From positions 2,232,001 through 2,296,000 of the forward strand of contig NZ_CP084506.1 in assembly GCF_003113495.2 (NCBI RefSeq): a DNA stretch of 64,000 bases, given 5' to 3'. The DNA is from Edwardsiella tarda ATCC 15947 = NBRC 105688 (GTDB lineage Bacteria; Pseudomonadota; Gammaproteobacteria; Enterobacterales; Enterobacteriaceae). The notes beneath the pieces are model-generated. The model saw only the letters and a program-made list of their open reading frames with translations, did not search any database and was not told the DNA's origin. Of this stretch, positions 1 to 8,942 are shown piece by piece. Both the position numbers and the translations under genes were made by a program. Every line of letters begins with the position of its first letter. The stretch's first letter is position 1.

Positions 1-107
1 GTTTAGCATAACGTGCAAGAAAACGAGCCGATATGGCCGGATGCCGATCGCCAGACAAGGGAGACAAAAATGAAAGGATACTCGGGCAGCGTCTAGATGA
101 CAGATAA

Positions 108-139
108 AGAAAAACCCCGCAGGCAAATACCTACGGGGT
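108..139 (-). terminator. Intrinsic terminator of the Gly-Cys tRNA unit
   Basis: On the minus strand a hairpin (ACCCCGTAGG / CCTGCGGGGT, six-base loop, one G-T wobble) is followed by TTTTTC. It begins only a few bases after the tRNA-Cys CCA end, so it closes the tRNA transcript there. No tRNA-Leu follows tRNA-Cys before it, unlike the glyW-cysT-leuZ order of E. coli. Confidence 0.85.
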
Positions 140-145
140 CTAAAA

Positions 146-219
146 TGGAGGCGCGTTCCGGAGTCGAACCGGACTAGACGGATTTGCAATCCGCTACATA
201 ACCGCTTTGTTAACGCGCC
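146..219 (-). tRNA. cysT: tRNA-Cys (GCA)
   Basis: Read on the minus strand, a 74-base cloverleaf starts GGCGCGT and ends ACGCGCC-T-CCA with the CCA encoded. The anticodon loop reads ATTGCAAAT, so the anticodon is GCA. The T loop is GGTTCGACTCC. It follows tRNA-Gly on the same strand with a 39-base spacer, so the two are probably processed from one transcript. Confidence 0.97.
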
Positions 220-258
220 ATATCGTTTGCTGCTGCCATCAGGCTCGCCGCATAATAT

Positions 259-334
<76 letters not shown>

Positions 335-620
335 ATCAGGTAAAAATACCGGCCGATGTGATTGACAAGCGACTCTCATCGGGTGAGGCGTATTCTACGG
401 ATTTCACGCACCACGTCATCAAAAATTTATCCGTCGCACGATCGAATGCCGCTTTTTAGCCCACTTCGTGCAGACAATCGGCAATTTGCTGACGCCGTAT
501 GACGAGAAAAACGTGTCACCGCCATCCCAGACGCTTTACGTCGTCACTCTGACTGTCACATTTATGCCATATCGACACGCTACGCTAGAGCTATCACCAC
601 TCCCGCTAAGGCACATCACC

Positions 621-767
621 ATGCATCGACGCCGCTCGCCCCTGCTGCTCTTGTCGCCATCGGCCCGCTTTGCCTTACTCTATCTCTTGCTACTCCTGTT
701 CCTGTTGCCAGCCGGTTGGGGCCGACTCGCTCGCCTCGCCGCCACGATCTTATTTCACCCTGATTAG
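621..767 (+). CDS. Possible 48-aa single-TM small protein
   Basis: An ATG at 621 opens a 48-codon frame. The product would begin with basic residues (MHRRRSP), carry a very leucine-rich hydrophobic stretch at about residues 8-33, and end LFHPD. AAGG lies nine bases upstream. The frame is open further upstream to 468, but that extension looks non-coding. I recognise no family. The rest of the 335-968 interval shows nothing I can name. The reading could be a chance ORF in CTC/CTG-rich DNA, so treat it as tentative. Confidence 0.25.
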   Translation: MHRRRSPLLLLSPSARFALLYLLLLLFLLPAGWGRLARLAATILFHPD

Positions 768-968
768 CGGCGAGCGGAACAAGAGTCAGACAAACCCAAT
801 AAATGCGATAACAACGACATGATAAATAAAACAATAACTAAAAGTGCTAAAAAATAAATTTAGATGATTGGCGACTGGCATTATAACGCGGCTACCCTAT
901 ACTGAAACATGCCGGTTAGCTAACACGCAGTTTCTCTAAACTATATTAATGGAATAAAGGATCTGTCT

Positions 969-1256
969 ATGAAGCAATTAAAAGCGATTATTGCTGTTTG
1001 CACCCTATTCTGCGTTCCTGCCTTTGCCGCCACACAAATCAATAGTATGGACACCGCCGGTTATACGAAAGTGGCTTCGCTTAGCCTCCAGCAAGCGGGA
1101 CTTCCGACTGTTGGTGATAGCAAAGCTGTACAAGCCATCGATAAACAATGTCATAAATTAGGTATCCAACCCGATCAATGCTACTTCCGAGTATTAAGTA
1201 TTTTGGGAGACTCCAGCGATCACAAGACTGCATTTGTGGAGATCTATAAAAAATAA
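969..1256 (+). CDS. Periplasmic YdgH/BhsA/McbA-like (DUF1471) domain protein
   Basis: This 95-residue protein has a classic signal peptide (MKQLKAIIAVCTLFCVPAFA, cleavage before ATQ). The mature part of about 75 residues resembles the DUF1471 fold: an early AGYTKVASLSL strand, a helical middle and a closing YFRVLSI...TAFVEIYKK strand. Proteins of this family are small secreted or periplasmic stress and biofilm factors in enterobacteria. Two cysteines (CHKLGIQPDQC) may form a disulphide, which is not typical of the family. AAAGGA precedes the ATG at a normal distance, and TATACT near 897 could be the -10. Family assignment is by pattern; the exact role is unknown. Confidence 0.75.
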   Translation: MKQLKAIIAVCTLFCVPAFAATQINSMDTAGYTKVASLSLQQAGLPTVGDSKAVQAIDKQCHKLGIQPDQCYFRVLSILGDSSDHKTAFVEIYKK

Positions 1257-1263
1257 TTTATCA

Positions 1264-1295
1264 ACCTACTCGCCGCCTGACGACGGCGAGTGGGT
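1264..1295. terminator. Hairpin between two convergent small genes
   Basis: CTACTCGCCG and CGGCGAGTGG form a strong stem around an eight-base loop just after the stop of the DUF1471 gene and before the 3' end of the gene on the other strand. There is no clear T tract on either side, so termination is plausible but not shown. Confidence 0.4.
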
Positions 1296-1338
1296 TGACC
1301 CGCTATAATACGTTTTTGCACCGGCACACGTCTCGGTG

Positions 1339-1626
1339 TCACCCTCTCGCCTCATCTGCCAAGGTCTGGCAGGGTATGAATTGCGCCAGCCATAGCAGCA
1401 GTTGTTCACGATAGAAATAGACGGCCTGTGGCGAATCGGCATGAGGCGATCCCGGATACATCGTCGCTAGACAAGGGTAGTACTGCGGTGCCATCGTCTT
1501 TGCTAAGGCGCGCATCTCATCCTCGCTCACCCATCCTTCGGCCATAATTGCCTCATCAAATAAAAATGTTTGAGTAAACCACTGATAAAATCCTTCCTGA
1601 TTCTGTAATACCTGCATCTTAGTCAC
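1339..1626 (-). CDS. Hypothetical 95-aa protein
   Basis: The frame starts at a GTG (1626) with GGA six bases upstream, or at an in-frame ATG at 1617. The product is soluble and acidic to neutral, with no signal peptide. It has a helix-rich look: an FYQWFTQTFLFDEAIMAEGW segment, a SEDEMRALAKTM helix and a C-terminal REQLLLWLAQF helix. Amino-acid composition is protein-like and the frame is undisturbed, which argues for a real gene. I do not recognise a family. It is convergent with the DUF1471 gene. Confidence 0.5.
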   Translation of the reverse strand: MTKMQVLQNQEGFYQWFTQTFLFDEAIMAEGWVSEDEMRALAKTMAPQYYPCLATMYPGSPHADSPQAVYFYREQLLLWLAQFIPCQTLADEARG

Positions 1627-2174
1627 TTAATTCCACAACACTACTCTATTTAACTGATCATTCTGGTGCAGATAACGCACCATACCCTACGAACACTTAT
1701 CCTCTCCGGTCAAATAAATTCATAAAATGAATCAACGCAGCAATAAAATTTAAAATAATAAATTGGCTGACACAGAGAGAATAAAGTTCACGGCGACGCA
1801 TTCTATGCACTCCCTCGTGGAAGATCCAGAGCCATCGACCAATTCCATACCTTTAACAAAAAATAAGAGATAAATATTGAGTTACGCTCTATTGCCAGTA
1901 TCTGAGGTGTACATCATGGCAAAATGACAATACTTAATATTGCATTTTTGTATTTTATTTTTGCCTGCATATACAATAGTTTTTGTTATATATGCGCAGC
2001 CATTGCCTCATCACGCGCCGCCGTTCTCAACAATGAGGCAACATATCGTGCGCATTTTGTCATTTTTTGCGTCTTTTACTCAAGGCACATCATGGCGCCG
2101 GTCACAATTCCACCATGGGTAATAAGCCCCGATTTAACGTGATTGTCCCCGGTTTATGTGTTCGATGAGAAAAT
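1627..2174. other. AT-rich region upstream of the adhesin gene
   Basis: This 548-bp stretch is far more AT-rich than its surroundings, with runs such as TTTGTATTTTATTTTTG near 1944. It holds several possible -10 sequences, including TATACAAT near 1969, and no convincing ORF. It probably holds the promoter of the adhesin gene; the base composition would suit silencing by H-NS, which is an inference. Confidence 0.5.
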
Positions 2175-5100
2175 ATGATGAAAGACCAATCCCCCCTTCC
2201 CCATCTGAGTCTGGCCTCGCCGCAGCGCGCCACTGACACGTGCGCTACCCCACGAAACATGATGATCTGGTTAAAACCTTTACGACAAGGTGCACTCTCG
2301 CTGGGCCTGCTCGTCATGCCGCTAAGCGGCACGGCACAGGATCCTCCGCCACAGAATGTGGTCACCTCGCCGACACGGGCTCTTCAGGGCGACGAAGCCG
2401 TCGCGCATAACCCCCTGGTACCCACAGTCGGCCTACTCGGCCAATCACTCGCCAGCCACCCGACCTCCGATGCAGCCTCGGGCATAGCACGGACTATGGC
2501 AACGCGAGCGGCAAACGATGAAATCCAAACCTGGTTAAGCCGCTATGGCAATGCCAGAGTTCAGCTCAACGTCGATAAAAACTTCACCCTGCAGGACAGT
2601 GCGTTCGATTGGCTACTCCCCCTCTACAATGATGAGAGCTGGACCGTCTTCAGCCAGTTGGGTGCAAGAAATAAAGATCGGCGTAACACCCTCAATGCTG
2701 GGCTAGGTGTCCGTACCCTGCAAGGGGGATGGCTACTGGGTGTCAACAGCTTCTATGATTATGATCTCAGTGGTCATAACCGTCGGTTAGGACTCGGCCT
2801 AGAGGCATGGACCGACTATTGGCGCCTCTCCGGCAACCAATATCTGCGCCTGAGTGACTGGCGCGCATCACGCGATATCACCGATTATGATGAACGCCCA
2901 GCTAATGGTTTCGATATTCGGATCAATGGTTGGCTGCCGACGCTGCCACAGTTGGGGGGCTCGTTCATCTACGAACAGTATCGCGGCGATCATGTTGCCC
3001 TATTCGGGCGCAACACCTTGCAAGCGAATCCCTATGCCTTCACCGCGGGTATCAATTACACGCCGTTTCCCTTGTTAACCCTCGGCCTCGATGAACGACG
3101 CGGCAAAGGAGGCCAACATGATACCCAAGTTAGCGCTACCCTTACCTATCGTCTGGCCGATGACGGATCCGCCCAACTCGACTCCTCTCGTGTTGCCGCC
3201 ATGCGCACCCTAGCCAACTCGCGCCACGACTTCGTCGAACGCAACAACGACATCGTATTAGCGTATCGGCAACCTAATTTGCTGAATATCAGCAGCACCG
3301 AATATTTAGAGGGCTATGCCGGCGAAAGCGCCGCGATCCAAGTCAGCATCAACAGCAAGCATGCCATCGATTATCTCGACTGGCAGAATACCGCCAGCTT
3401 CTTGCTGGCGGGAGGCTCGATTAACGTACTGCCTAATAATAGCCTCGCACTGATCTATCCCCCCTATAATCAGCAGGGAGAAAACCGTTATAACATCGAT
3501 GTCATCGCCTATGACATCAAAGGTCATCGCTCTAACCTGAGTACGACCCGTATTCAGGTATTACAATCACAGCGTGAGATCGTGCCGACCATTCTGGCCG
3601 GTAACCTGATCGTCACCCAGGATAACGCCAAGGCCGACGGCAGCGCCCAAAACGCGGTGCGCGCCCGCGTCACCGATGCCAACGGCAATCCACTGGCCAA
3701 TCAGACGGTGCAGTTTAGCGCCGATAATGGTGCCACCCTGAGCGCCCAGCAGGCCGCCAGCGATGCGGACGGTTATGTCACCGTCACCCTCACCAGCCTG
3801 ACCGCCGGCCCCAGCCACGTCAGCGCCACCCTGAGCAACCACAGCCAGGCCAGCGTCACCACCACCTTTGTCGCCGACGACAGCCGTGCGACGATCCTCA
3901 ACGGCAACCTGATCGTCACCCAGGACAACGCCAAGGCCGACGGCAGCGCTCAGAATGCGGTGCGCGCCCGCGTCACCGATGCCAACGGCAACCCACTGGC
4001 CAATCAGACGGTGCAGTTTAGCGCCGATAATGGTGCCACCCTGAGCGCCCAGCAGGCCGCCAGCGATGCAGACGGTTATGTCACCGTCACCCTCACCAGC
4101 CTGACCACTGGCCCCAGCCTCGTCAACGCCACCCTGAGTAACCACAGCCAGGCCCGCGTCACCACCACCTTCGTCGCCGACGATGCCAGTGCGTCGATTC
4201 TCAACGGCAACCTGATCGTCACCCAGGACAACGCCAAGGCCGACGGCAGCGCTCAGAATGCGGTGCGCGCCCGCGTCACCGATGCCAACGGCAACCCACT
4301 GGCCAATCAGACGGTGCAGTTTAGCGCTGACAATGGCGCCACCCTGAGCGTACAGCAGGCCGCCAGCGATGCGGACGGTTATGTCACCGTCACCCTCACC
4401 AGCCTGACCGCCGGCCCCAGTCACGTCAGCGCCACCCTGAGCAACCACAGCCAGGCCAGCGTCACCACCACCTTCGTCGCCGATGATGCCAGTGCGACGA
4501 TCCTCAACGGCAACCTGATCGTCACCCAGGACAACGCCAAGGCCGACGGCAACGCCCAAAACGCGGCGCGCGCCCGCGTTACCGATGCCAACGGCAACCC
4601 ACTGGCCAATCAGACGGTGCAGTTTAGCGCCGACAATGGCGCCACCCTGAGCGCCCAGCAGGCCGCCAGCGATGCGGACGGTTATGTCACCGTCACCCTC
4701 ACCAGCCTGACCGCCGGCCCCAGTCTCGTCAGCGCCACCCTGAGTAACCACAGCCAGGCCAGCGTCACCACCACCTTCGTCGCCGACGATGCCAGTGCGT
4801 CGATCCTCAACGGCAACCTGATCGTCACCCAGGACAACGCCAAGGCCGACGGCAACGCTCAAAACGCGGTGCGCGCCCGCGTCACCGATGCCAACGGCAA
4901 CCCACTGGCCAATCAGACGGTGCAGTTTAGCGCCGACAATGGCGCCACCCTGAGCGTACAGCAGGCCGCCAGCGATGCGGACGGTTATGTCACCGTCACC
5001 CTCACCAGCCTGACCGCCGGCCCCAGTCTCGTCAGCGCCACCCTGAGTAACCACAGCCAGGCCAGCGTCACCACCACCTTCGTCGCCGACGATGCCAGTG

Positions 5101-7229
5101 CGTCGATCCTCAACGGCAACCTGATCGTCACCCAGGACAACGCCAAGGCCGACGGCAACGCTCAGAATGCGGTGCGCGCCCGCGTCACCGATGCCAACGG
5201 CAACCCACTGGCCAATCAGACGGTGCAGTTTAGCGCCGACAATGGCGCCACCCTGAGCGCCCAGCAGGCCGCCAGCGATGCAGACGGTTATGTCACCGTC
5301 ACCCTCACCAGCCTGACCGCTGGCCCCAGCCTCGTCAGCGCCACCCTGAGTAACCACAGCCAGGCCAGCGTCACCACCACCTTCGTCGCCGACGATGCCA
5401 GTGCGTCGATCCTCAACGGCAACCTGATCGTCACCCAGGACAACGCCAAAGCCGACGGCAACGCTCAGAATGCGGTGCGCGCCCGCGTCACCGATGCCAA
5501 CGGCAACCCACTGGCCAATCAGACGGTGCAGTTTAGCGCCGACAATGGCGCCACCCTGAGCGCCCAGCAGGCCGCCAGCGATGCAGACGGTTATGTCACC
5601 GTCACCCTCACCAGCCTGACCGCCGGCCCCAGCCACGTCAGCGCCACCCTGAGCAACCACAGCCAGGCCAGCGTCACCACCACCTTCGTCGCCGACGATG
5701 CCAGTGCGTCGATCCTCAACGGTAACCTGATCGTCACCCAGGACAACGCCAAGGCCGACGGCAACGCTCAGAATGCGGTGCGCGCCCGCGTCACCGATGC
5801 CAACGGCAACCCACTGGCCAATCAGACGGTGCAGTTTAGCGCCGACAATGGCGCCACCCTGAGCGCCCAGCAGGCCGCCAGCGATGCAGACGGTTATGTC
5901 ACCGTCACCCTCACCAGCCTGACCGCCGGCCCCAGCCACGTCAGCGCCACCCTGAGCAACCACAGCCAGGCCAGCGTCACCACCACCTTCGTCGCCGACG
6001 ATGCCAGTGCGTCGATCCTCAACGGTAACCTGATCGTCACCCAGGACAACGCCAAGGCCGACGGCAACGCTCAGAATGCGGTGCGCGCCCGCGTCACCGA
6101 TGCCAACGGCAACCCACTGGCCAATCAGACGGTGCAGTTTAGCGCCGACAATGGCGCCACCCTGAGCACCCAGCAGGCCGCCAGCGATGCAGACGGTTAT
6201 GTCACCGTCACCCTCACCAGCCTGACCGCTGGCCCCAGCCTCGTCAACGCCACCCTGAGTAACCACAGCCAGGCCAGCGTCACCACTACCTTCGTCGCCG
6301 ACGATGCCAGTGCGTCGATTCTCAACGGCAACCTGATCGTCACCCAGGACAACGCCAAGGCCGACGGCAGCGCTCAGAATGCGGTGCGCGCCCGCGTCAC
6401 CGATGCCAACGGCAACCCACTGGCCAATCAGACGGTGCAGTTTAGCGCCGACAATGGCGCCACCCTGAGCGCCCAGCAGGCCGCCAGCGATGCGGACGGT
6501 TATGTCACCGTCACCCTCACCAGCCTGACCGACGGCCCCAGTCACGTCAGCGCCACCCTGAGCAACAACAACCAGGCCAGCGTCATAACGACCTTTGCAC
6601 CCTATGACGTGTTAACCGGGGTCTTGGTCAATGGCAAGATCTTTACCGTTAACGAGGGATTCCCTAGCACCGGGTTTATTGGCGCTAAATTCCAGTTGCA
6701 GATCAATAATGATACCGCCAGAAACTCAGCGTATACCTGGTCAAGCTCTGCCCCGGGGTGGGTCAGTATTTCCCCTACCGGCGAGGTACAGCTCACCGCT
6801 GAGCCAGCGACCCGGCAACCAGTCACCCTCACCGCCACGGCCAAGGATGGCGGCGATACGCTGACCTACCATTTCGATATCCGAGACTGGTTTATCAGTG
6901 CAGGGGCCTGGAATTATATGAGCGCAGATGACGCCGATGCTTGGTGTAGTACTCAGGGAAATGGCTATCAGGTTCCCAGCTATACGCGGGTGACCAATAC
7001 GACCTTCAACTTATCTCCGGGGTATCGTGACATCGGCGGCTTATGGACCGAATGGGGAGCCATGGCCAGCTACCCGGCGTCAGGACTCCCCTCGGATCAA
7101 ACCTGGAGTAAAGAGTTAAGAGGCAGCACGCAGCGCTATACCACCGGCTTAACCACCGGTTATTTGTACGCGATTTCCATCGCGAGTGGCGCGGGCCAAT
7201 CATTAGTCATCTGTAATCGATCACTGTAA
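2175..7229 (+). CDS. Invasin/intimin-type inverse autotransporter adhesin
   Basis: This 1684-residue outer-membrane adhesin has the type Ve layout. A long N-terminus carries a hydrophobic export segment at about residues 38-54; an alternative start is M29 (2259). A periplasmic linker is followed by the inverse autotransporter beta-barrel at about 95-330, with family features such as WLSRYGNARVQLN and GWLLGVNSFYDYDL. There is no LysM domain. A divergent Ig-like domain follows (about 365-465), then ten 101-residue Big-1-like domains (about 473-1475), then a different Ig-like domain and a tip at about 1570-1684 whose two cysteines (C1634-like DAWC and VICNRSL) recall the C-type lectin-like end of invasin and intimin. 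The family binds host cells or other bacteria through the tip. It stands alone with AT-rich DNA upstream. The ligand cannot be read from sequence. Confidence 0.93.
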   Translation: MMKDQSPLPHLSLASPQRATDTCATPRNMMIWLKPLRQGALSLGLLVMPLSGTAQDPPPQNVVTSPTRALQGDEAVAHNPLVPTVGLLGQSLASHPTSDAASGIARTMATRAANDEIQTWLSRYGNARVQLNVDKNFTLQDSAFDWLLPLYNDESWTVFSQLGARNKDRRNTLNAGLGVRTLQGGWLLGVNSFYDYDLSGHNRRLGLGLEAWTDYWRLSGNQYLRLSDWRASRDITDYDERPANGFDIRINGWLPTLPQLGGSFIYEQYRGDHVALFGRNTLQANPYAFTAGINYTPFPLLTLGLDERRGKGGQHDTQVSATLTYRLADDGSAQLDSSRVAAMRTLANSRHDFVERNNDIVLAYRQPNLLNISSTEYLEGYAGESAAIQVSINSKHAIDYLDWQNTASFLLAGGSINVLPNNSLALIYPPYNQQGENRYNIDVIAYDIKGHRSNLSTTRIQVLQSQREIVPTILAGNLIVTQDNAKADGSAQNAVRARVTDANGNPLANQTVQFSADNGATLSAQQAASDADGYVTVTLTSLTAGPSHVSATLSNHSQASVTTTFVADDSRATILNGNLIVTQDNAKADGSAQNAVRARVTDANGNPLANQTVQFSADNGATLSAQQAASDADGYVTVTLTSLTTGPSLVNATLSNHSQARVTTTFVADDASASILNGNLIVTQDNAKADGSAQNAVRARVTDANGNPLANQTVQFSADNGATLSVQQAASDADGYVTVTLTSLTAGPSHVSATLSNHSQASVTTTFVADDASATILNGNLIVTQDNAKADGNAQNAARARVTDANGNPLANQTVQFSADNGATLSAQQAASDADGYVTVTLTSLTAGPSLVSATLSNHSQASVTTTFVADDASASILNGNLIVTQDNAKADGNAQNAVRARVTDANGNPLANQTVQFSADNGATLSVQQAASDADGYVTVTLTSLTAGPSLVSATLSNHSQASVTTTFVADDASASILNGNLIVTQDNAKADGNAQNAVRARVTDANGNPLANQTVQFSADNGATLSAQQAASDADGYVTVTLTSLTAGPSLVSATLSNHSQASVTTTFVADDASASILNGNLIVTQDNAKADGNAQNAVRARVTDANGNPLANQTVQFSADNGATLSAQQAASDADGYVTVTLTSLTAGPSHVSATLSNHSQASVTTTFVADDASASILNGNLIVTQDNAKADGNAQNAVRARVTDANGNPLANQTVQFSADNGATLSAQQAASDADGYVTVTLTSLTAGPSHVSATLSNHSQASVTTTFVADDASASILNGNLIVTQDNAKADGNAQNAVRARVTDANGNPLANQTVQFSADNGATLSTQQAASDADGYVTVTLTSLTAGPSLVNATLSNHSQASVTTTFVADDASASILNGNLIVTQDNAKADGSAQNAVRARVTDANGNPLANQTVQFSADNGATLSAQQAASDADGYVTVTLTSLTDGPSHVSATLSNNNQASVITTFAPYDVLTGVLVNGKIFTVNEGFPSTGFIGAKFQLQINNDTARNSAYTWSSSAPGWVSISPTGEVQLTAEPATRQPVTLTATAKDGGDTLTYHFDIRDWFISAGAWNYMSADDADAWCSTQGNGYQVPSYTRVTNTTFNLSPGYRDIGGLWTEWGAMASYPASGLPSDQTWSKELRGSTQRYTTGLTTGYLYAISIASGAGQSLVICNRSL
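3600..6603 (+). repeat. Ten tandem 303-bp repeats coding Big-1-like domains
   Basis: The unit starts GG(C/T)AACCTGATCGTCACCCAG and recurs with an exact 303-bp period at 3600, 3903, 4206 and onward; the tenth unit starts at 6327 and ends a little short. Each codes NLIVTQDNAKADG to FVADDASAS. Units are almost identical in DNA and differ at only a few places: GSAQ/GNAQ, SAQQ/SVQQ/STQQ, SHVS/SLVS/SLVN, TAG/TTG/TDG. The unit length is a multiple of three, so gain or loss of units keeps the frame. Confidence 0.97.
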
Positions 7230-7242
7230 GACATCATCAATA

Positions 7243-7264
7243 ATCCCCGGCATCTGCCGGGGAT
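7243..7264 (+). terminator. Hairpin after the adhesin gene
   Basis: ATCCCCGGC and GCCGGGGAT pair perfectly around a four-base loop, 14 bases after the adhesin stop codon. A T tract is lacking, so it may be a terminator of weak type or an RNA-stabilising 3' hairpin. Confidence 0.45.
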
Positions 7265-7610
7265 AGCTGTCTCGCTCATGATTTGGCGCGCTGAAGGAGC
7301 ATAAAGCCGCTAGGGGGATAAGAATAGACATTCAGCGAGATGTTTGATACATCGACGCCTATCTCCTGCCAGAGAGCTGTTTCAGCGATAATACAGGGTA
7401 TAAATAGATGCCTAGCTCAGCGAGTTTGCGATTTACCAAAAAAACGTGGAACGACAGCGGGTGGTGGCCATATCACACGTGACGCTAATAATAACGTCGT
7501 AATAAAAGCAACGCCGATAATCGGGACGAGATTGAAATAAACTCGGCACAGATAGCGTCGCTCTTCAGCTAGCACTGCTCGGGACAATACCTTCATCGCT
7601 ATCGATAATA

Positions 7611-7826
7611 TTACAATGCCAGTAAGTTGATTGCAGACAACCTCTGCATCGCATCAGTTTGTAGTTCAAAGGCAACTCGTTGCCCTTCGACAAACTTTCG
7701 ACACCCTATATTATTGTGGACACAGAAATGAATAAATACCTCTTGCCCACCATTATCTGGCGTAATAAATCCCGCGCTTTTATTCGTGGCAAACCATCTA
7801 ACTAATCCAGTCATTACACTTGACAT
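7611..7826 (-). CDS. Diverged CspA-family cold-shock protein (CspH-like)
   Basis: The 71-residue product aligns along the whole cold-shock domain: TGLVRWFATNKSAGFITP then GGQEVFIHF. RNP2 is kept (VFIHF), but RNP1, usually KGFGFI, reads KSAGFI, losing an aromatic residue that stacks on RNA in CspA. It also carries two cysteines (HFCVHNNIGC). This recalls the diverged CspH/CspF branch. AAAGGAAG precedes the ATG. The gene is divergent from a canonical csp gene 1.3 kb away, as cspH and cspG are in E. coli. Its leader has a cold box (see 7966-7983). Binding to RNA may be weakened; this is inference. Confidence 0.85.
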   Translation of the reverse strand: MSSVMTGLVRWFATNKSAGFITPDNGGQEVFIHFCVHNNIGCRKFVEGQRVAFELQTDAMQRLSAINLLAL

Positions 7827-7965
7827 AAATACTTCCTTTAATTTTCGCCCTTGGCGCTAATGGGTCTGTACTACAGATTTTTTGAAGCGAATGAGAGAGG
7901 AGACTCGATAAAAGAAAGGTATCTGGTGATATTGCTTTGACTGAGTACTGCTAAGAAACGGCTTC

Positions 7966-7983
7966 GGTTCTGTACTGCAAACC
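7966..7983 (-). promoter_or_regulatory. Cold box in the leader of the CspH-like gene
   Basis: On the minus strand GGTTTGCAGTACAGAACC closely matches the cold box at the 5' end of E. coli cspA mRNA (GGTTTGACGTACAGACC). It is followed by AGCAGT and AAAGCA motifs like those of the cspA leader. The distance to the start codon gives a leader of about 155-160 bases, the same as cspA. The long leader is known in the family to stabilise and regulate the mRNA in the cold. Confidence 0.75.
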
Positions 7984-8516
7984 AAGAGCCGTCATTTATC
8001 CATAAATAAAAACTTATAGCAAGGGCTATTTTAGCCGTCCAGATAGATGGATAGATAATATAGACAGACTAACGCCATCTCGGGCCTATTGTCGATACTG
8101 CTGGTATACCTTTCCCCGCCGCATTCAACGATAACCTTCTGTATTGTTACCATGATTAAGGGAGCAAACCCATCGCTACAATATCAGTGGTGCGTTAACC
8201 CGCACCACCCACTTATACCACTCGACATGTATTGGCATCGTCTATGTCGACTCGGCATAGTTATACATGACAGCCACAGGCTGTATAGCTCGTCGCTAAC
8301 GCCTCTGCGAAGTTGACTCGAGTTTACCCTCAGCGCAGGGCAACAACGATTCGCCCGCCATAATGGCCTCATTAATTGACACGTTGATTATTTTACCACC
8401 CATTATTAGGCCATGCCTGTGATTTTTTGATGAGGCTCAAGGCACCTCGTTAGTTTTACGGCTATTAAATTCCCGCTTTTATGCCCCAGTATTGACCAAA
8501 GTGAAAGGAGGAAACG

Positions 8517-8720
8517 ATGAGAACCTATGATCGCAACCGTAACGCTATCACTGTCGGCAGCTACGTCATGGTGGCGGCCAATGGCGCTACGGGTGTTATC
8601 ACCGCAATCCACGGCACAGACCAATCTGCAGAGCAGCTACGCCGCGCCGCCTGTGTGTCTATTGAGGGGATGGAGGGATTGTTCTATCCACTCGATCTTA
8701 TCCGCCTGGGTTTTAACTGA
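8517..8720 (+). CDS. Hypothetical 67-aa protein between two cold-shock genes
   Basis: AAAGGAGG lies five to six bases before the ATG, a near-ideal ribosome-binding site, and a terminator closes the gene at 8781. The product is soluble, with ITVGSYVMVAANGATGVITAIHG followed by an acidic-basic middle and FYPLDLIRLGF, which looks like a small SH3-like or KOW-type beta-barrel (turns at GSY, GATG). I do not recognise a named family. It sits on the plus strand between the divergent csp genes. No cold box is seen in front of it. The frame, site and terminator together support a real gene. Confidence 0.65.
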   Translation: MRTYDRNRNAITVGSYVMVAANGATGVITAIHGTDQSAEQLRRAACVSIEGMEGLFYPLDLIRLGFN

Positions 8721-8780
8721 TGACCTGTTGACGCTAAGTCAGGGTTTTACTTTTAAATAATTTTAAATAAAACAATGAAA

Positions 8781-8807
8781 TAAAGGCCACGGCGTGGCCT
8801 TTATTTC
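8781..8807 (+). terminator. Intrinsic terminator
   Basis: AAAGGCCAC and GTGGCCTTT form a nine-base stem around a short loop and are followed by ATTTCTG. It ends the small gene at 8517-8720; the AT-rich flanks may allow function in both directions. Confidence 0.8.
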
Positions 8808-8907
8808 TGTCTCATCCGTTAATCATTAACATAATCATTCTACAAGTTAAAATATCAGACCGATGATAGTGTCAGGCATCAGTCCATCCGGATGGCTAAA
8901 ATAAATC

Positions 8908-8936
8908 TTGTACTTACTGAGGCACTATGCGTTAAT
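8908..8936 (+). promoter_or_regulatory. Promoter of the cspA-type gene
   Basis: TTGTAC (8908-8913) and GTTAAT (8931-8936) are 17 bases apart, with TGC just before the -10 giving an extended -10. The first transcribed base is predicted at A8943, the start of a sequence matching the E. coli cspA mRNA 5' end. An A-rich stretch (CTAAAATAAA) lies just upstream, as in the UP element of cold-shock promoters. Confidence 0.7.
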
Positions 8937-8942
8937 AGCGTC

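Noticed and set aside
468..620. N-terminal extension of the small ORF at 621-767
   Set aside because: Sequence before the ATG at 621 is not protein-like and holds likely promoter DNA.
3567..6545. A 992-codon ORF antisense to the adhesin repeats
   Set aside because: It exists only because the GC-rich repeat has no stop in that frame; its product is a low-complexity mirror of the repeats and it has no start signals.
3600..6603. CRISPR-like regular repeats
   Set aside because: The period is 303 bp, the whole unit is coding and there are no spacers or cas genes.
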